Positions 1 to 4,801 of a stretch of DNA of 5,297 nt are shown here, one piece after another. The notes beneath the pieces are model-generated. The model saw only the letters and a program-made list of their open reading frames with translations, was not told the origin of the DNA and made no database searches. The stretch covers positions 1-5,297 of the forward strand of contig DAOVQR010000063.1 of assembly GCA_030628575.1 (NCBI GenBank). The letters are read 5' to 3'. Each line of letters begins with the position of its first letter. Positions within the stretch are counted from its first letter, which is position 1. Made by a program: the position numbers and the translations under genes. This DNA comes from a bacterium. GTDB lineage: Bacteria; Patescibacteriota; UBA1384; JAMDBS01; DAOVQR01.

Positions 1-2622
1 CTGCAACAGTTCTTCATTTCCCAAGTTTGCTTTTGATATTGCTAACTTTGACAAAGGTTGACGAACTTTTAGAGAATACTTTTTTCTCAATGAATGTACA
101 CCTTCAACAATTTGTCTGACTTTATCCATTTTCTCAAGCAATTTTTTATCTATCAATTTTTCATCAACTTCTGGCCAGTCATTCAAATGGATTGATTCTT
201 TTTGCGATTTGGAGTTTATAAGGTTTTGATAAATAGTTTCTACAAAATGAGGAGCTATCGGCGCAATCAAACAACACAAATCCATAATCACATTATACAT
301 TGTCTGATAAAATGCCTTATCTCGACGTTTTCTAGAACGTCTTAAATACCAAGTTGACAAATCATTGATAAAATCTTCGATCACTTCCATTGCCTTGTAA
401 GAATTATATTTTAATAGATGTTGATCTACTTGTTTTATTAACAAATTTAATCGTGCCAAAATCCATTTATCTAAAACATTCTGCATTCTGCATTCTGCAT
501 TCTGCATTTTATCTGGACTCCATCCATCTATATTGGCGTATGTAACAAAAAATGAATATGTATTCCAGAAAATCAAAATATGTCTTCTCAATATTTCATT
601 TGCTGGTCTATAACCAAAATTCAAATTCTGAATAGGGTTTTGTCTAGCATACATCCAACGCATAACGTCAGCTCCCATTTTCTCCGCTGCCTCATCAAAT
701 AAAATAGCGTTACCTGTTGATTTATGCATTTCACGACCGTGTTCATCACGAACTAATCCATGACCCAATAGTGTTTTATACGGATTTGTATCTTCCAACA
801 CACTACTCATAGCAATCAAAGCATAAAACCAGTTTTTAAATTGCCCAGGAAAACATTCCGTAATAAAGTCAGCAGGAAACCATTTTTTCCAATATTTCTT
901 GTCTGTCATATAGCTAACTTTTTTGGTTTTAGGATCAATATACGTGGAAAATGGGACTATGCCAGCATCAAGCCAGGGATTACCAACATCGGGTATTCTA
1001 TACATTTCACGTCCACATTTTTCACACTTGATTTTCACTTCATCAATCCATGGTCTATGCGGTGAATGTTCTTTAAATTTATTCCATCCTTCCACTGCTT
1101 TTTCTTTTAACTCCTCTTTTGATCCAATCACTTCAAAATTGCCACATTCTTTGCATTTCCAAATCGGCAAAGCTAATCCCCAATAACGCTTTTTAGAAAT
1201 AAGCCAATCATGCATATTTTTAAGCCAATCTAATTCTCTGTCCAAACCCCATTTTGGTAACCAATTAATCTTTTTTGCCACCCCAATCATTTTTTCTCTG
1301 AATGTTTTATTTTTTTCGCTTTTCGCTTTTCGCTTTTCGCTTTTTTTATCCATGGCGATGTACCATTCGGCTACGTTACGCCAGACCAATTCTGTTTTGC
1401 AACGCCAACAGGTTGGATATCTGTGTTTATAGGGCATAATTTTAAAGAAAAATTTTCCCTCCATTTTCTTTTTAATTAAATCAAAAATTATATTAGGATT
1501 TTTTTTTGCATTTTTTCCTATTAAATAACCCATAAAAGATAAATACCGAGCATCTTCCTCAATTACATTAACAACCGGTATTCCGTGTTTTTGACCTAAT
1601 TTAAAATCCTCTGAACCAGCTCCTGTCGCGATATGCACTATTCCAGTTCCTTCTTCATCGGTAATAGGTAAAATCATATCATCAGATTCTATAACTCTTC
1701 GTTTGTAATTTCCCAATTGATCTTCTATACCTTTAATATCATCAAATGGTCCTTCGTATTCAAGTCCAATTAACTCTTTTCCTTTTATTTCCTTCACGCT
1801 CGTATATTTATTACCGAATACATTATTCGCTCGTGATTTTAATAAAATCAACTTTTTGCCATCTTTTTTTACAACAATATAGTCCTTTTTAGGATCAACT
1901 GCCACTGCCACATTTGCTGGGATAGTCCATGGTGTGGTTGTCCAAATCAATAAACTAGTATTTTCATATTTTTTATCTTTTAATGGCAACATAAAAAATA
2001 TTGAATCGTGTACGACCTCCTTATATTCTTCTGTAAGCATTTCATGCTGAGAAATTGCCGTTCCACATCTTGGACACCATGGAACAGAATCTGTTCCCTG
2101 ATATATCCAACCATTGTTATGACAAACTTTCAAAAAGTGCCAAATAGTGTAATTATTGGCATCGCTCATAGTAAAATAGGAATTATCCCAATGCATCCAC
2201 TCGGCTAATCTCTCGGATTGTTTGGTCATAACTTTTGCATATTTTGAAACTCTATCCTTGCATTTATCAACAAATTTTCCAATACCATATTTTTCAATAT
2301 CTTTTTTATTCTTAAAACCAAGCTCTTTTTCTACTTCTACTTCAACCCATAAACCTTGGCAATCAAAACCATTTTGATAACGTTGCCTGTAACCTTTCAT
2401 AGTATAATATCTTTGCCATAAATCTTTTAAAGTTCTACCCCAAGCATGATGAACACCCATGGGATTGTTGGCAGTAATTGGTCCATCTAAAAAAGACCAT
2501 CTTTTTTTAGATTTCTCGTTTTTGGCTAAATATTTTTCCATTATCTTATTTTTTTGCCAAAACTTGATAATATTATGTTCCAGTTTAATAAAATCTTGTT
2601 TTGGATCAACTTGTCGAAACAT
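1..2622 (-). CDS. ileS: Isoleucyl-tRNA synthetase, type-2-like, 3' end outside window
   Basis: Class Ia aminoacyl-tRNA synthetase that charges tRNA-Ile in the cytoplasm. The 874 visible residues start at ATG 2622, behind GAGGAG at 5-nt spacing. The frame is open to the window edge, and 150-200 C-terminal residues are probably missing. The Rossmann-fold signature is GPITANNPMGVHHAWGRT (residues 47-64); the usual HxGH is here GVHH (56-59). Cysteine pairs CPRC (183-186), CWRC (405-408), CKEC (490-493) and CEKC (533-536) look like zinc knuckles. The CP1 editing domain has WTTTPWT (227-233) and GTGIVHIATGAGSEDF (325-340). ISKKRYWG (475-482) is typical of IleRS. The KMSKS loop reads EMHKS (631-635) and keeps the second lysine. 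The anticodon-binding helical domain begins near 717 (LDKWILARLN). Two in-frame heptanucleotide arrays encode lysine-rich residues 428-437 and residues 706-715. Family assignment is certain; type 2 is inferred from the signature motif. Confidence 0.97.
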   Translation of the reverse strand, partial: MFRQVDPKQDFIKLEHNIIKFWQKNKIMEKYLAKNEKSKKRWSFLDGPITANNPMGVHHAWGRTLKDLWQRYYTMKGYRQRYQNGFDCQGLWVEVEVEKELGFKNKKDIEKYGIGKFVDKCKDRVSKYAKVMTKQSERLAEWMHWDNSYFTMSDANNYTIWHFLKVCHNNGWIYQGTDSVPWCPRCGTAISQHEMLTEEYKEVVHDSIFFMLPLKDKKYENTSLLIWTTTPWTIPANVAVAVDPKKDYIVVKKDGKKLILLKSRANNVFGNKYTSVKEIKGKELIGLEYEGPFDDIKGIEDQLGNYKRRVIESDDMILPITDEEGTGIVHIATGAGSEDFKLGQKHGIPVVNVIEEDARYLSFMGYLIGKNAKKNPNIIFDLIKKKMEGKFFFKIMPYKHRYPTCWRCKTELVWRNVAEWYIAMDKKSEKRKAKSEKNKTFREKMIGVAKKINWLPKWGLDRELDWLKNMHDWLISKKRYWGLALPIWKCKECGNFEVIGSKEELKEKAVEGWNKFKEHSPHRPWIDEVKIKCEKCGREMYRIPDVGNPWLDAGIVPFSTYIDPKTKKVSYMTDKKYWKKWFPADFITECFPGQFKNWFYALIAMSSVLEDTNPYKTLLGHGLVRDEHGREMHKSTGNAILFDEAAEKMGADVMRWMYARQNPIQNLNFGYRPANEILRRHILIFWNTYSFFVTYANIDGWSPDKMQNAECRMQNVLDKWILARLNLLIKQVDQHLLKYNSYKAMEVIEDFINDLSTWYLRRSRKRRDKAFYQTMYNVIMDLCCLIAPIAPHFVETIYQNLINSKSQKESIHLNDWPEVDEKLIDKKLLEKMDKVRQIVEGVHSLRKKYSLKVRQPLSKLAISKANLGNEELLQ
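477..508. repeat. Four tandem 7-bp units (CTGCATT) inside ileS
   Basis: Four perfect copies of CTGCATT (481-508), preceded by a partial unit CATT (477-480). In the ileS frame they encode MQNAECRMQN (residues 706-715). This is the linker just before LDKWILARLN, where the anticodon-binding domain begins. The linker length is near normal, so the array may have replaced linker sequence rather than extended it. Confidence 0.9.
1317..1344. repeat. Four tandem 7-bp units (CGCTTTT) inside ileS
   Basis: Four perfect copies of CGCTTTT (1317-1323, 1324-1330, 1331-1337, 1338-1344). Read on the minus strand in the ileS frame they give the charged stretch SEKRKAKSEK (residues 428-437). This lies between the conserved WRNVAEWYIAM segment and the INWLPKW segment, where most IleRS proteins have a short linker. 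Because 7 is not divisible by 3, three units are needed to return to frame, so the peptide period is seven residues. Confidence 0.9.
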
Positions 2623-2627
2623 AGTTT

Positions 2628-2633
2628 CTCCTC
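2628..2633 (-). promoter_or_regulatory. ileS ribosome binding site
   Basis: On the minus strand GAGGAG lies 5 nt before ATG 2622. It fixes the ileS start, which also gives the usual N-terminal length ahead of the signature motif. The inverted-repeat tract of the four-helix-bundle cassette begins at 2635, one base beyond this site. Confidence 0.85.
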
Positions 2634-2634
2634 T

Positions 2635-2690
2635 AGTATTAAGTAATAAAGCAATAAAGTATTAAGCAAATTTAGTAATAAGTAAATTAA
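2635..2690. repeat. Left repeat tract of the four-helix-bundle cassette
   Basis: The plus strand reads as a chain of degenerate 7-8-base units: AGTATTAA, GTAATAA, AGCAATAA, AGTATTAA, GCAAATTT, AGTAATAA, GTAAATTA. Bases 2635-2666 match the complement of 3177-3210 at roughly 29 of 34 aligned positions, counting two single-base gaps. It is therefore an imperfect inverted repeat of the tract on the other side of the gene at 2687-3046. The tract fills the whole gap between that gene's stop codon and the ileS ribosome binding site. Confidence 0.75.
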
Positions 2691-3046
2691 TATTTTAATT
2701 TTTTTGATAAACTATTTAGCATTGCACCAACTTCATTACCCACTTGAATTAAATTATTACTTTTCTCTATACAAATATATTTTAAATCATATGATAGAAC
2801 TAGATAATATTTTAATTCTTCTAATGATCCTTGCGCAATATTATAAAAATTTCTCTTATCTTTAAGTGTTTTTCTTTTTGAAGATTCTACAATGTTTGCA
2901 ACAACTGATACGCTGCATCTTCTCATTTGACTAATCAAACCGAATTTTTCTTCTTTGGGAAAATTGGCTGTTGATTCATAAATCTCCAAAACTAATTTAT
3001 GTGCTTTTTGAACTACTTTTAATTTCCAGAAATTTCCATTTTTCAT
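2687..3046 (-). CDS. Four-helix bundle protein (S23 / 23S rRNA intervening-sequence protein family)
   Basis: A 119-residue protein matching the TIGR02436-type four-helix-bundle family. The N-terminal pattern LKVVQKAHKLVLEIYESTANFPKEEKFGLISQMRRCSVSVVANIVE (residues 9-54, shown in part) is followed by the LEELKYYLVLSYDL segment. The family is known from ORFs inside intervening sequences of 23S rRNA and is structurally related to the Avd accessory proteins of diversity-generating retroelements. Its molecular role is unclear, but a basic surface suggests nucleic-acid binding. The usual NIAEG motif is NIVES here, so the glycine is lost. Length is normal and no frameshift is seen. The start ATG follows GGGGGAG at very short spacing. 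There is no rRNA around it; the gene lies between rnhA and ileS, bracketed by inverted repeat tracts, which suggests arrival as a cassette. Confidence 0.92.
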   Translation of the reverse strand: MKNGNFWKLKVVQKAHKLVLEIYESTANFPKEEKFGLISQMRRCSVSVVANIVESSKRKTLKDKRNFYNIAQGSLEELKYYLVLSYDLKYICIEKSNNLIQVGNEVGAMLNSLSKKLKY

Positions 3047-3056
3047 TACTCCCCCG

Positions 3057-3200
3057 CTTTATTACTATATTGCTTTACTACTTTATTACTATATTGCTTT
3101 ACTGCTTTATTACTATATTACTCTACTACTTTATTACTATATTGCTTTACTACTTTATTACTATATTACTCTACTACTTTATTACTATATTGCTTTACTA
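3057..3200. repeat. Six tandem 24-bp repeats
   Basis: Six units of exactly 24 bp begin at 3057, 3081, 3105, 3129, 3153 and 3177, with a diverged seventh piece at 3201-3210. On the minus strand each unit is three related octamers: AGTAGTAA, AGCAATAT, AGTAATAA. Units 3 and 5 share the same variant (the segment ending ATTACTCTACTA on the plus strand), so the array alternates between two versions, a sign of multi-unit duplication. It fills the gap between the rnhA stop and the four-helix-bundle gene. Its last piece supplies the TAA stop of rnhA. Unit number probably varies between strains. Confidence 0.95.
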
Positions 3201-3210
3201 CTTTAATACT
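3177..3210. repeat. Right arm of inverted repeat flanking the four-helix-bundle gene
   Basis: This outermost part of the 24-bp array, read on the minus strand, aligns with plus-strand bases 2635-2666. The aligned order is AGTATTAA, GTARTAA, AGCAATAW, AGTAWTAA. Both tracts begin at their outer end with the same AGTATTAA octamer, so the cassette ends are symmetrical. The outer octamer overlaps the stop codon of rnhA. Confidence 0.7.
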
Positions 3211-3700
3211 TTCCCCTGTCAATCTCCTCATTGACCAATTTATCCGCTTCTTTGTTTTTTTCACGTGGAATATGTTTGAATTTAACTGATATTCCTAATT
3301 GATTAACAATGTCTCGTAAGTCCCAATATAGCGGTTTAATATTATCACTTTTTATTTTATAAACTCCATTCATTTGTTCAACTATTAATTTTGAATCTAA
3401 ATTAACTTGGATATCTTCTGGATGATTGTCTATTTCATATAATTTTGTCAACGCTGCAATCACGCCCCTATATTCTGCCTGATTATTAGTGGCAACCCCA
3501 ATATATCCCGAACCAGTAATTGTTTTGGGGTTAGAATTTGCCTGCCCTGAGCTTGCCTGCACTAAATTTATTGAATGTATCGAATGGGTTTGAGATTTGA
3601 GATTTGGTTTTTGAGATTTTTCGGATTTTATTAAAAATCCGAATCCTGCTGGTCCTGGATTTCCCCTTGCCCCACCATCTGAAAATACAACATATTTCAT
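3203..3700 (-). CDS. rnhA: Ribonuclease HI with a repeat-derived insertion
   Basis: RNase HI cleaves the RNA strand of RNA-DNA hybrids such as R-loops and primer remnants. The 165-residue protein has SDGGARGNPGPAGFGF at residues 7-22, with catalytic Asp8. TNNQAEYRG follows with Glu76, then LDSKLIVEQ with Asp102, and HIPREKNKEADKLVN with His143 and Asp153. All catalytic residues are present. Residues 26-62 replace a loop that normally has about 8-10 residues. This low-complexity insertion (SEKSQKPNLKSQ and onward) is encoded by a hairpin, a heptad array and short direct repeats. It lies in the loop after the second beta strand, so the active site should be spared. The stop codon TAA lies within the AGTATTAA octamer of the flanking repeat, so the last two residues may come from that repeat. 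ATG 3700 is the natural family start although no Shine-Dalgarno sequence precedes it. Confidence 0.95.
   Translation of the reverse strand: MKYVVFSDGGARGNPGPAGFGFLIKSEKSQKPNLKSQTHSIHSINLVQASSGQANSNPKTITGSGYIGVATNNQAEYRGVIAALTKLYEIDNHPEDIQVNLDSKLIVEQMNGVYKIKSDNIKPLYWDLRDIVNQLGISVKFKHIPREKNKEADKLVNEEIDRGKY
3538..3560. repeat. Direct repeat of TTGCCTGC within rnhA insertion
   Basis: TTGCCTGC occurs at 3538-3545 and 3553-3560, separated by CCTGAGC and giving a 15-bp period. It encodes the QASSGQANS part of the rnhA insertion. On the minus strand the interior reads CAAGCTCAGGGCAGGC. This resembles, from memory, an interspersed element seen in several environmental bacterial genomes; I could not verify that resemblance here. 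Confidence 0.7.
3569..3586. repeat. Nine-bp direct repeat within rnhA insertion
   Basis: TATTGAATG (3569-3577) is followed directly by TATCGAATG (3578-3586), differing at one base. It encodes the HSIHSI stretch of the insertion, where the amino-acid repeat is visible. Confidence 0.7.
3589..3616. repeat. Four heptanucleotide units (TTTGAGA) inside rnhA
   Basis: Four units in strict 7-bp register: TTTGAGA (3589-3595), TTTGAGA (3596-3602), TTTGGTT (3603-3609) and TTTGAGA (3610-3616). Three are identical and one is diverged. On the minus strand they encode KSQKPNLKSQ within the insertion. As in both ileS arrays, the unit is 7 bp and there are four copies. Confidence 0.8.
3620..3643. repeat. Perfect 10-bp hairpin in rnhA coding sequence
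   Basis: TTCGGATTTT (3620-3629) and AAAATCCGAA (3634-3643) are perfect inverted copies around a 4-base loop. The hairpin covers the codons for the conserved GFGFLIK strand and the first residues of the insertion. It marks the proximal edge of the repeat-rich insertion. Confidence 0.7.
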
Positions 3701-3708
3701 ATATATTT

Positions 3709-3737
3709 ATTCTATCATTTAGATCAATTTTGAGCAA
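3709..3737 (-). promoter_or_regulatory. Predicted rnhA promoter
   Basis: On the minus strand a -35-like TTGCTC (3732-3737) is followed after 17 bp by TAGAAT (3709-3714), five of six matches to TATAAT. Transcription would begin about seven bases further on, near 3702. That is only one or two bases ahead of the rnhA ATG at 3700, so the mRNA would be leaderless or nearly so. The lack of any Shine-Dalgarno sequence before rnhA is consistent with this. Confidence 0.55.
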
Positions 3738-3739
3738 AT

Positions 3740-3773
3740 AAAAAAGCGGGGTTATTTTACTTCTACCCCGCTT
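3740..3773 (-). terminator. Intrinsic terminator after the lipoprotein operon
   Basis: On the minus strand a 9-bp GC-rich stem (AAGCGGGGT with ACCCCGCTT) and a 12-base loop run into a stretch of T, read as A at 3740-3745 on the plus strand. It lies directly after the stop codon at 3791 and just upstream of the rnhA promoter, so it separates the two transcription units. Confidence 0.85.
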
Positions 3774-3790
3774 ATTTCACAAAGATTAAT

Positions 3791-4087
3791 TTATTTTGTA
3801 AATTTTTTCATACAATTTGCAATTTCTCTCGTATTGTTTTCAGTATCAATAACTGCCAACAACCCTTGGGAAATCGCTGTAGTCAGTGTTCCGATTATTA
3901 CTAGAATAATTCCCAGTAAATAACCGGCAAACAATATCATCCAGCTAATATCCGTTATGCTTCTCCACAACGTTCCAAGTATCGAAATCCCAAAAAGAAT
4001 AACACCAAACCAAAGTATTATCGTTCCAAGATTTTCAACATTTTTACAAACACCGTATGACGTTTTATAACGTCTTTCCTTATCCAC
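3791..4087 (-). CDS. Small two-helix membrane protein of unknown function
   Basis: A 98-residue protein. A basic N-terminal segment (MDKERRYK) is followed by two hydrophobic helices, about residues 20-40 (GTIILWFGVILFGISILGTL) and 47-70. The soluble tail GLLAVIDTENNTREIANCMKKFTK is polar and probably cytoplasmic. I recall similar tails in small bacterial membrane proteins but do not recognise a named family. The start is GTG 4087, 5 nt after a near-perfect AGGAGGTG Shine-Dalgarno sequence. The upstream lipoprotein gene ends four bases earlier, with its stop inside this Shine-Dalgarno sequence, so translational coupling is likely. The two proteins are presumably made together and may interact in the membrane; this is inference. 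Confidence 0.8.
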   Translation of the reverse strand: MDKERRYKTSYGVCKNVENLGTIILWFGVILFGISILGTLWRSITDISWMILFAGYLLGIILVIIGTLTTAISQGLLAVIDTENNTREIANCMKKFTK

Positions 4088-4091
4088 TATT

Positions 4092-4652
4092 TCACCTCCT
4101 TTTACGAATTATAAATAATATTACTAAGAAAGAACATATTATTATCAATAAAAATATTATTTTTTTATTTATTATAAATGCTCCATCAAAATTCTCTATT
4201 TCACCCTTACTGGAAGGAAAAGATCCTCTTCCATCATATTCACCTTCTTCCACCTCCTTACCATTGTTCACTAACCATTGGCCATTGTGCGGTTTTAATT
4301 CAAATACATATACCCGATATCTTCTTCTATTATGAATTTGATAATAGATACTAATGGTAAAATATATATTATTATTGGAAATTCTTGTTTTTTCTCTATT
4401 GAAGTTCCAATAATTAACTTTGCCAAAAATATTATCTAAGTACGGATAATTTGAAATAAAATTCGAAGTTTCCAATTTTCGATCGTCAGGTAAATAACTA
4501 TTGATAATATTTTGCTTATTTTCTCTGATGGCGCTCAAAAAAATATTCATTACATATTCGGCTTTCCTAATTTTTGTTTCTTGGGTTTCTTCACATCCTG
4601 AAAAAATTAACAAACAAATTACAAACAAAACTACCAAAATAACTTTTTTCAC
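4092..4652 (-). CDS. Putative lipoprotein with C-terminal transmembrane anchor
   Basis: I prefer GTG 4652, 8 nt behind AAGGAG. The GTG at 4661 also in frame would overlap that ribosome binding site. The 186-residue product begins with a lipoprotein signal: two lysines, a hydrophobic core, then the lipobox IFSGC with Cys20 as the predicted lipidated residue. A soluble domain of about 140 residues follows (AEYVMNIFLSAIRENKQNIINSYLPDD through YRVYVFELKPHNGQWLVNN, shown in part). The helix then strand-rich pattern ending in GQWLVNN recalls NTF2-like/DUF4878-type lipoproteins; this is a weak fold guess. A polar linker leads to a second membrane segment (about 165-182) ending in RKRR, so the tail should be cytoplasmic. 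Two anchors on one lipoprotein is uncommon. It is first gene of the operon with 3791-4087. Confidence 0.8.
   Translation of the reverse strand: MKKVILVVLFVICLLIFSGCEETQETKIRKAEYVMNIFLSAIRENKQNIINSYLPDDRKLETSNFISNYPYLDNIFGKVNYWNFNREKTRISNNNIYFTISIYYQIHNRRRYRVYVFELKPHNGQWLVNNGKEVEEGEYDGRGSFPSSKGEIENFDGAFIINKKIIFLLIIICSFLVILFIIRKRR
4093..4100 (-). promoter_or_regulatory. Shine-Dalgarno sequence overlapping upstream stop codon
   Basis: AGGAGGTG on the minus strand lies 5 nt before GTG 4087. The same bases are the last two arginine codons (AGG AGG) and the beginning of the TGA stop of the lipoprotein gene. A ribosome finishing the first gene is thus placed to re-initiate on the second. Confidence 0.85.
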
Positions 4653-4660
4653 ATCACTCA

Positions 4661-4666
4661 CTCCTT
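4661..4666 (-). promoter_or_regulatory. Lipoprotein gene ribosome binding site
   Basis: AAGGAG on the minus strand stands 8 nt before GTG 4652. The in-frame GTG at 4661-4659 begins on the last base of this site and so is unlikely to be used. An out-of-frame ATG at 4654 is followed at once by TGA. Confidence 0.7.
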
Positions 4667-4682
4667 CAATTTTTAATAATAC

Positions 4683-4702
4683 TTGCTGAATATTTCAAGC
4701 AA
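4683..4702. repeat. Imperfect inverted repeat in the lipoprotein leader
   Basis: TTGCTGAA (4683-4690) and TTCAAGCAA (4694-4702) are inverted copies apart from one missing base, around TAT. The site lies between the predicted start of transcription and the ribosome binding site. It could be an operator or a leader hairpin, but the region is AT-rich and chance is possible. Confidence 0.35.
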
Positions 4703-4711
4703 ATTATTTAT

Positions 4712-4740
4712 AATTTAGCAGAAAAAACAAGTTATGTCAA
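4712..4740 (-). promoter_or_regulatory. Predicted promoter of the lipoprotein operon
   Basis: On the minus strand an exact TTGACA (4735-4740) and TAAATT (4712-4717, four of six to TATAAT) are spaced 17 bp apart. The -35 element directly abuts the preceding terminator, which ends at 4742. The leader would be about 50 bases long. Confidence 0.65.
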
Positions 4741-4741
4741 T

Positions 4742-4771
4742 AAAAAGAGCGGGGTTATTCATTCCCCGCTC
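4742..4771 (-). terminator. Intrinsic terminator after the gene at 4802-5297
   Basis: On the minus strand an 8-bp stem (GAGCGGGG with CCCCGCTC) and 9-base loop are followed by five T residues, read as A at 4742-4746 on the plus strand. The stem core and loop start (GCGGGGTTATT, plus strand) match the terminator at 3740-3773, so the two may share origin. Confidence 0.85.
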
Positions 4772-4801
4772 GTTTAAGATATTGTATCGATAGATCTCAA
4801 A

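Noticed and set aside
841..1186. Two overlapping plus-strand ORFs inside ileS
   Set aside because: Both are antisense shadows of conserved IleRS sequence, with no ribosome binding site and no recognisable product.
2008..2665. Plus-strand ORFs at 2008-2208 and 2459-2665
   Set aside because: They lie opposite the ileS catalytic domain, which is conserved at protein level on the minus strand.
2687..3046. Avd component of a diversity-generating retroelement
   Set aside because: The fold family is related, but there is no reverse transcriptase, template repeat or variable gene in the window.
3057..3210. CRISPR array
   Set aside because: The 24-bp units are directly contiguous with no unique spacers, and no cas gene is present.
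2971..3234. Plus-strand ORF with repeated FITILLYY octapeptide
   Set aside because: It is the antisense reading of the 24-bp array (24 bp equals eight codons, so any frame gives an octapeptide repeat). It overlaps two well-supported minus-strand genes.
3531..3737. Minus-strand ORF of 68 codons overlapping rnhA in another frame
   Set aside because: It is a shifted frame of rnhA; the rnhA frame contains all RNase HI motifs.
4092..4094. TGA read as glycine, as in some CPR lineages
   Set aside because: No in-frame TGA occurs across 874 ileS codons or in the other clear genes, and the TGA here coincides with a normal operon junction.
4057..4689. Plus-strand ORFs at 4057-4335 and 4501-4689
   Set aside because: They are antisense to the lipoprotein gene, which has a ribosome binding site, signal peptide and promoter of its own.
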